Assembly (NCBI GenBank): GCA_028681035.1
Contig: JAQUJJ010000135.1
Location: forward strand, 1 to 9,600
Direction: 5' to 3'
Source of the DNA: Candidatus Cloacimonadota bacterium
GTDB lineage: Bacteria; Cloacimonadota; Cloacimonadia; Cloacimonadales; Cloacimonadaceae
Length of the DNA stretch: 9,600 nucleotides
This document shows positions 1 through 7,500 of this stretch, one piece after another. Both the position numbers and the translations under genes were made by a program. Within the stretch, counting starts at the first letter, position 1. Every line of letters begins with the position of its first letter. Under the pieces are notes generated by a model. The model did not search any database. It had not been told where the DNA came from and was given only the letters and a program-made list of their open reading frames with translations.

Positions 1-1
1 T

Positions 2-1543
2 ACTTCATGGCTAACTTCAAGCATTACAACGGCTGTTTATACATTTAATGGGCAGCTAGATGCTCCCATCATTACTCCCTTAGCGGGAACTTATCAGAAC
101 AGCATAATGGTAAAAATGCGTAACTACCAAGATGCCACAATTTACTATAGTATAGACAACGGTGCAAGCTACAACGAATATACCTTTGGCTTAGTGGGCT
201 TTCCCGTAAATGAGAATACTTCCGTTATGGCTTATGCAAGCAAAGCAAATTGGCTGAACTCTCCTGTGGTAACGTCAGCTTATAATTTCAAAGTGCCTAA
301 TCCTGTATTTGTGCCTCTTTCAGGCTCTTTCGATTTACCATTTAATGCAAGCATAAGCGTTATCTCTGGTGATCCCATATATTACACTTTGGATGGCAGC
401 ATCCCAACCATAGCAAATCCCACTGCCATTCTTTACGATGGCACGACGATTCCGGTTGGTTATGGATACACGCACATCAGAGCAATGGCGCATCGGGCAA
501 ATTGGGATAGCTCAGAAGTCGTGGAAGTAATATACAATGTAAATGGACAGCTACAGAATCTTGTGTTTTCGCTTGCTGCTGGCTTGTACTACGAACCACA
601 AATGGTGACTATCAGCGCAAACCCCAGCAACGCCAAGATTTATTTCACCACCGATGGTACTGAACCCGACGAAAGCTCAGCTCTGTATGCGGCTGCGATT
701 AACATTACCGAGATTACTACTCTTAAAGCTAAGGCTTATCTTACAAGTTGGGTAGCCTCCAATGTCGCAAGCGCAGGATATGACCTGAAAGTGAAAGCCA
801 TTACTTCAGATCATGTACCTACTGCTTACACATCGGCACAGGATATTGTCTTACAAACAGCTACTCCCGGAACAATAATATACTATACCACCGACGGAAG
901 TGTTACTGATTTTGGTTCAAGTGTATATGCCGGAGCAATAGAAGTTGCAAGCACTACAAGAATCCGTGCTATTGCATATAAAAATGATGGTTTGGACTGG
1001 TTGCCCAGCGATTTGTTCGACCAAACTTATGGTATTAGCCAACAGGTGGCAACTCCAGTATTTAACCTTCCTGGGGGCGTATATACTTATGCTCCAGTTA
1101 CTGTTGCTATCACATCTTTAACTGTGGGTGCTACAGTTTCTTATTCTTACGATGGTACGAACTGGTTACTTTATGACACTCCGCTGCAAGTAAATAATAC
1201 AAAAGTGATCTATGCCAAAGCTGTGAAAACAGATTGGGTTCCTTCACCTGTAGTTTATGCACAATATATTATCGCCATACCTACAGTTGCTACTCCTGTG
1301 TTTACAGACCTAGCCAATGTGTATTCTCTCCCTGGCACCTATAATAACGCCGTGGATGTGGAGATTGTAACTTCCACGCCAGGCGCAGAGATTTACTACA
1401 CTCTTAATGGCATAGACCCCACTGAACTTGATACACATTATACAACTCCCTTTACAATCAGTGCTACAACCACTGTAAAAGCAAAGGCTTTCAAAGCTCC
1501 TATGTATGCATCAGTCGTTCTCACCGGCGAATATAGGATTGAA
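2..1543 (+). repeat. Ig-like units 0 (tail) to 6, heterogeneous N-terminal part of array
   Basis: Unit limits: tail of unit 0 2-55, unit 1 56-292, unit 2 293-550, unit 3 551-790, unit 4 791-1039, unit 5 1040-1276, unit 6 1277-1543. Lengths run from 79 to 89 residues and the junctions differ from those further along. Units 0 and 2 end in NGQ followed by L, while units 1 and 3 end in aromatic/Leu-Lys followed by V, suggesting an old two-unit duplication. Unit 1 (Y-S-I-D-N-G) and unit 5 (Y-S-Y-D-G-T-N-W) lack the usual DG..PT..S loop. Unit 4 keeps DGS but has lost the Pro. Units 5 and 6 start with a long linker ending in V-A-T-P-V-F. Confidence 0.85.
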
Positions 1544-4500
1544 CCATTAACCGTGCTTAATCCGATCGTGGTTCCCGAAGACGATAGCAATCCCTTCTAT
1601 GAGCCTTTCTATGTGTTTATGTATCCTCGCACAACTGATTCTGTGATTAGATATACAACTAATGGAAATGAACCAACTGCAGGTGATGAACAGTATATCA
1701 ATCCCTTCATGCTGAATGCTTCAACAGTTATAAAAGCCAAGGCGTTTAAGGATGGCTTTGCAAGTGGTACTGTAACCCGTAACTATCTTATTACTGGCAA
1801 AGTTAGTATTGATGGTGTTACCATTACCCCTCCTGCCGGCAATTATACTACCTTGATGACAGTTAGTACTGTTGGCGCACTTAATCCTGCCGATGCAGTG
1901 TTGCGCTATACAACAGATGGAACTAACCCAAGCATCAATTCTCCGCTGTTTAATGCACTTAATCCGCCACTTGGCTCGAGTTTGAATCTGAAACTTAGAG
2001 GCTTTAAGGAGAATTGGCTCCCCAGTGATGTGATAAGTGCAAGCTATACTTTCACTGGTCAGGTGGTTTTGGCAGCAGACTTGTTTAGCCTCGATACCGC
2101 CCCCATCTATACAAATGCCCAGATAGTTACCTTGAATACTGTCACCACTCCAGTTGGTGCAACTTTGCGTTACACTCTGGATGGAAGTGCTCCTACCAAT
2201 CTATCTCCAGCCTATATGGCAGGACAGCAAATACATATTCAAAGCACAACTACAATTAATGTAAAAGGTTTCCTTAACGGTTGGGATGATAGCATTGTAA
2301 GAACCGCCACTTATACCATTACAGGTCAGGTATTACTTGGCACAATGCTTCCTGAATCGGCTATACATCAAAATACTCTGGCTGTCAGTTTGGGCGCAAC
2401 AATTCCCAATGATGCGTTAGTTTATTACACTACTGATGGAATAGACCCTACTCCTGCTTCCACATTATACAACAATGCAGCTTTCAATATTGATGCAAAC
2501 GATATGATTAATGGGTCGGCAGATGTAACAGTTAAGGTAAAAGGATACAAAGCAAACTGGGATGATTCTGTGGTATTAAGCAGAACCTATACCTTCCAAG
2601 CAGGTTCACCTATATTCAGCACTCCTGCTGGCTCGTATCTCACTTCTCGGAATTTGGAGCTAAGCTCAACCACTGCTGGAGCAGTTATTCGCTATACCAC
2701 CGATGGGACTGATCCCACTCCAGTTTCACCTGCTTACTCGATACCGCTGTTCATCTCAAGCAGCCAGACAGTGAAAGCCATAGCATATAATGGTGAATAC
2801 TTACCTTCGCCCATTGCTTCTGCAACTTATGTAATAGGAACAAACCAATTGGTAGCATTGCCTACGTTCACACCGTCTGCTGGGACATATCCCACAGCGC
2901 AGAATGTTCAGATACTTTGCGATACTCCCGGAGCTACAATCTATTACAGAACCGATGGTCTTGATCCAACTGATAGCGATATGCCTTTCACGGCAGATAT
3001 CAATATCCCCTTAAATAGTACTCTTACCATTAAGGCAAGAGCTTACAAGGCAGGGCTTATTACCAGCCAAGTAGCCACTGCTACTTATGTAATTACTAAT
3101 AAGGTAGCTGTTGTTACCTTTACTCCCGCTGCTGGAACTTACACCAGTGCTCAGCAGGTTGTTTTGGCAACTGCCACCGCAGGTGCTTATATTGAGTATA
3201 GCATCAATGGTGGGGCTGTGAGTCTCTACACCATTCCTATAACAATCCCTGTAAACAGCACAATGACTATTAGTGCTCAGGCGTTCAAAGATGATTGGAT
3301 AGCAAGCGATATTGAAACTGCGGTGTACACCATAACAAATGCTACAGCTTTTAATCAACCGATGCTTGTCCCTGCTCCAGGCACATTCACAGATGCCCAG
3401 AGCGTTACGATTGCTGCACCTATACCCGCTACAGCACAAGTATGGTACACCCTAGATGGCAGTGACCCTGCCGATCCAGCCAATCCTAACCGTTTCCTAT
3501 ATGCTGGAGCTTTTATGATGGATGGGAATGCTAATCTAAATGTAGTAGCCATTGCTGCTGGATGGGAAAACCAAGTGTTTGCAAACAATATCTATACCTT
3601 TAATGCGCAGATACCTGCTTACACACCAACCCCCGGTTATTATCCTAATCCCACAGATGTATCCATAAATAGTGGAACCAGTGGAGCAACCATTTATTAT
3701 ACCATGAATGGCGATATTCCTACTGTGGCTTCAAGTGTTTATGGCGCACCGATAACGATAAATGGAGATACCACTTTCAAGGCATTTGCTTGGAAAGCAG
3801 GCTATAATCCTTCACCGATTGTTACGGGTATCTATGGCATTGGTGGCATACCTATTCCTAGTGTAGCCATCCCTGTCTTTGCTCCTGTCGCCGGAACCTA
3901 TGCAAGCGCACAAACGGTTAGTATTAGTTCCACTACTCCTGGAGCGATGATTCGCTACACCCTAAATGGAGATATTCCTTCTGAAACAGTTGGTGAGCTA
4001 TACATAGCACCTATCCAACTGCCCTTGGACAGCTACACCATGATTCGTGCCATAGCTTATATGGCAGATGCAAGCTATACGTCCAGCCCCGTGGTTACGT
4101 CGGAATATACAATCACCGGACAAATAGCTGATGTGGTGTTCACTCCTCCCGCAGGGACATATTCCAGCCCTCAAACGGTATATCTATCCTGCGAAACTTT
4201 AGGAGTGTACTTCCGTTATACCTTGGACGGATCAGAGCCAGATAACAATTCTCCTTTATACAACTCAACCGGCATCTACGTTGCTCAAAACAGCAGTGTT
4301 GTTATTAAAGCCAAAGCTTACCGCAGTGGCTGGACAACAAGCTTAACAGGAACTGCTGCATATAATGTACGCGGGATATCCTTTAGTTTAAGTCCTGCTG
4401 CCGGAACATATAATAATGCTCAGTCAGTCAGCGTGATTAGCCTTAATCCAGCTAACGCAGATGTAGTTTACAGCATCGATGGCAGCGTCCCCTCAATCCC

Positions 4501-7500
4501 ATACATTGGCGGGATAAACCTGAATGGCGGAATCACAGACGATGGTATTAGAACCTTAAGGGTGAAGGCTACTCTTGATACTTGGGCTACTACAGAAGTA
4601 ACAAAAGACTATATCTTTAGCACCACTTCTCCTGCCTTCAACCCACCTGCCGGAACCTACGATTCAGCTCGCCTTGTTACTCTAAGCAGTGCCACAAGTG
4701 ATGCGGTTATTAAATATACCACTAATGGCGAAACCCCATCGGCAACTGTTGGCATGGTTTATGTAGCACCCATAGCTGTAGCAGAGAATATGACCCTACG
4801 TGCCTATGCCTATAAGCCGGGTTATATCTCTTCTAATGTGGTGTCTGGCACATATGCCATAGGAACTATAACACCAGTGGTGGTAAACCCTGTGTTTAAC
4901 CCAGGTACTACAAGCTCTACAACGCCACTAAGCGTTACAATTAGTACCACAACAGCTAATGCTGCTATCTATTATACCACGAATGGAGATGACCCTTCCC
5001 TGTTATCTACTATGTACACGCAAGCCATCGCCATTCCCTATAATTCAAATGTGTTTATCAAAGCCATTGCTTACCGTGAGAACTGGATGCCATCCGCAAT
5101 TGTGTCGGCAAACTATGTTGTTACCGGAACAGTGGTAAATGTAAGCTTCGACCCCATTGGCGGTACATACGAGAGCGCACAAAATGTGCAGCTAAGTACC
5201 ACCACCGAGGGAGCAGTCATCCGTTATACCACCGATGGAACCGAACCCAATAACACAAGCTCTCCTTTGTATATGGCTGCTATTCCAGTGCCCTTTAATT
5301 CAAACGGTTTAGTAATCACCGCCAAAGCCTTCCGTAATGGATGGGTGGCGTCTCAGCCGATAGCACACACATATAATGTTACCGGACAAGTGGTGATAAA
5401 CGAGCAAGTGTTTAGTCCAGCAGCTGGTTCTTATACTGCTGTACCTAGTATTGTCTTAGGAACCACCAATCCCGCTGGCGCAACAATCCGCTATACAACC
5501 GATGGCTCTGATCCCACACCTACGTCAAATGTCTATAGCCCCGGTTCTATTGTGTTACCGATGGGGGCTACCACGACCGTGAAAGTTAGGGCTTATCTTG
5601 CAGATTGGACACCCAGCGTTGTTTACACAGCGGTATATACTGTTACCGGGCAAGTTGTCCTTGCAGCCGATATGTTTGACCCCGCCAGTGGCACCTATCA
5701 AACACCACAGGTAGTCCATTTATTAGAGACTACAATACCAGCAGGAGCATTGCTACGTTATACACTAAATGGGGGAGAGCCAAACGAGCTATCTCCTGCA
5801 TACTATGCTCAAACTGGTATTGCTGTAAATAGCAGTTCAGTTTTACGAGTTAAGGGTTTCTTGAATGGCTGGATACCCAGTGAAACAAGTACTGCAACTT
5901 ATACTATTACTGGACAGGTTAACTTTAATGCATCAGTGTTCACTCCCCCAGCAGGTTCATACACAACTGCACAGTCTGTAATAATCGGTGGGACAACTCC
6001 TACGAATGCAGTTCGTCGCTACACTACTGATGGAACTGAACCGCAAATTACATCCCCAATATTTGATAATGCCAATCCTATTGCAATTCCCTTGGGTGCT
6101 GTAACTACGGTGAAGGTGAAAGCCTTCTTAGACGATTGGACGCCTTCTATTACTGAAACTGCAGTGTATAACATTACTGGGCAAGTGGTGATGACTGATC
6201 CAATATTCAACCCTAGCCCGGATATGTACACTACACCTATTGCAGTTAGCATAAACACAGTTACTATGCCTATCAATGCTACAATTCGCTATACCACAGA
6301 TGGCAGTGATCCCAATGCAACGTCACCAGAATACACGGTGCCTATTCAAGTGTTGGCAAACCAATCTGTAACTATCCGTACAAGAGCATTTATGAATGGA
6401 TGGTTACCAAGTGCAATTTCCACTGGTGTCTATAATGTAACTGGTCAGGTTCTAATCACCGGAACGGTATTTACGCCTGATCCCAATGTTATTTACACCA
6501 CAGCCCAAAACGTAGTTATCTCTACCGAGACTAACACCCTGGGTGCGGTGATTCGCTATACCACAGATGGTAACGAACCTGGAGAAACCTCGCCAATTTA
6601 TAGCCAAGCAATTGCTTTGGGCTTGAACACAGTAACAGAAATTAAAGTAAAAGCCTTTAAGACGGGTTGGACATCCAGCCCCACTTATAGTGCTACTTAT
6701 ATTATCACAGGTCAGGTAAGTATCGATGATGTAACGATATTGCCCGCATCGGGAACATATCAAACTGCCCAAACAATAAGTTCGACAGGTTCTTTAGTCC
6801 CGAACGATGCAGTGTTACGCTACACCACCGATGGAAGTGCCCCAACTGAGGCATCTCCGTTATTTACTTCCCTTACACCTCCCTTAGTCTCCAGCTTGGA
6901 TTTAAGAGTTAGAGGCTTTAAGCCAAACTGGATTCCTAGTACTATCATTCGTATGAGCTATACCTTTACCGGGCAAGTGGTGCTAAGCACACCGATGTTT
7001 ACCCCAGCAGCGGGAACTTATAGCTCTGCCACTTCAGTTGCTCTTAATGAAGTTACCGTGCCAGCGGGAGCAACCTTGAGATATACCTTAAATGGAATTG
7101 ACCCCAGTGAAAGCTCTCCCGCATATAGCACTGCCATCCTTTTACCAATGAATACTACAACCACCCTTAAGGTGCGTGGATTCCTGGCAAACTGGACACC
7201 AAGTGTTGTGATGAGTGCACAATATGTATTGACGGGTGCCTTGGATATTGCAGCTCCACAATTTACGCCTGTGAGTGGTTTGTATTACGCCACTCAAAAC
7301 GTAAGCTTGGGGAACAGCATTATTATGGGAACTGCGACAACTGCTACTGGTGCTACAATTCGCTATACTACAGATGGCAGCGAACCGATTGCTACCTCTA
7401 CAGCATACAGTCCCGCAACGCCAATAATAATAAACAGCACTACAATGCTGAAGATTAAGTCCTTCAAGGCAGATTGGATTTCCAGCCCTACCTACACTGC

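Noticed and set aside
3011..3439. 142-codon minus-strand reading frame
   Set aside because: It is antisense to super-repeat copy 1, has no ribosome binding site or recognisable domain, and its Cys/Ser-rich product looks like a by-product of the plus-strand codon pattern.
2333..5392. Assembly artefact as the cause of the super-repeat
   Set aside because: The copies are strongly diverged at DNA and protein level and differ in length (336, 345, 339 residues), so they cannot be a duplicated read or contig error.
6452..6772. 106-codon minus-strand frame, and similar ones at 3355-3588 and 6019-6276
   Set aside because: All lie wholly antisense to well-conserved repeat units and show no family resemblance; conserved plus-strand protein motifs explain the sequence.
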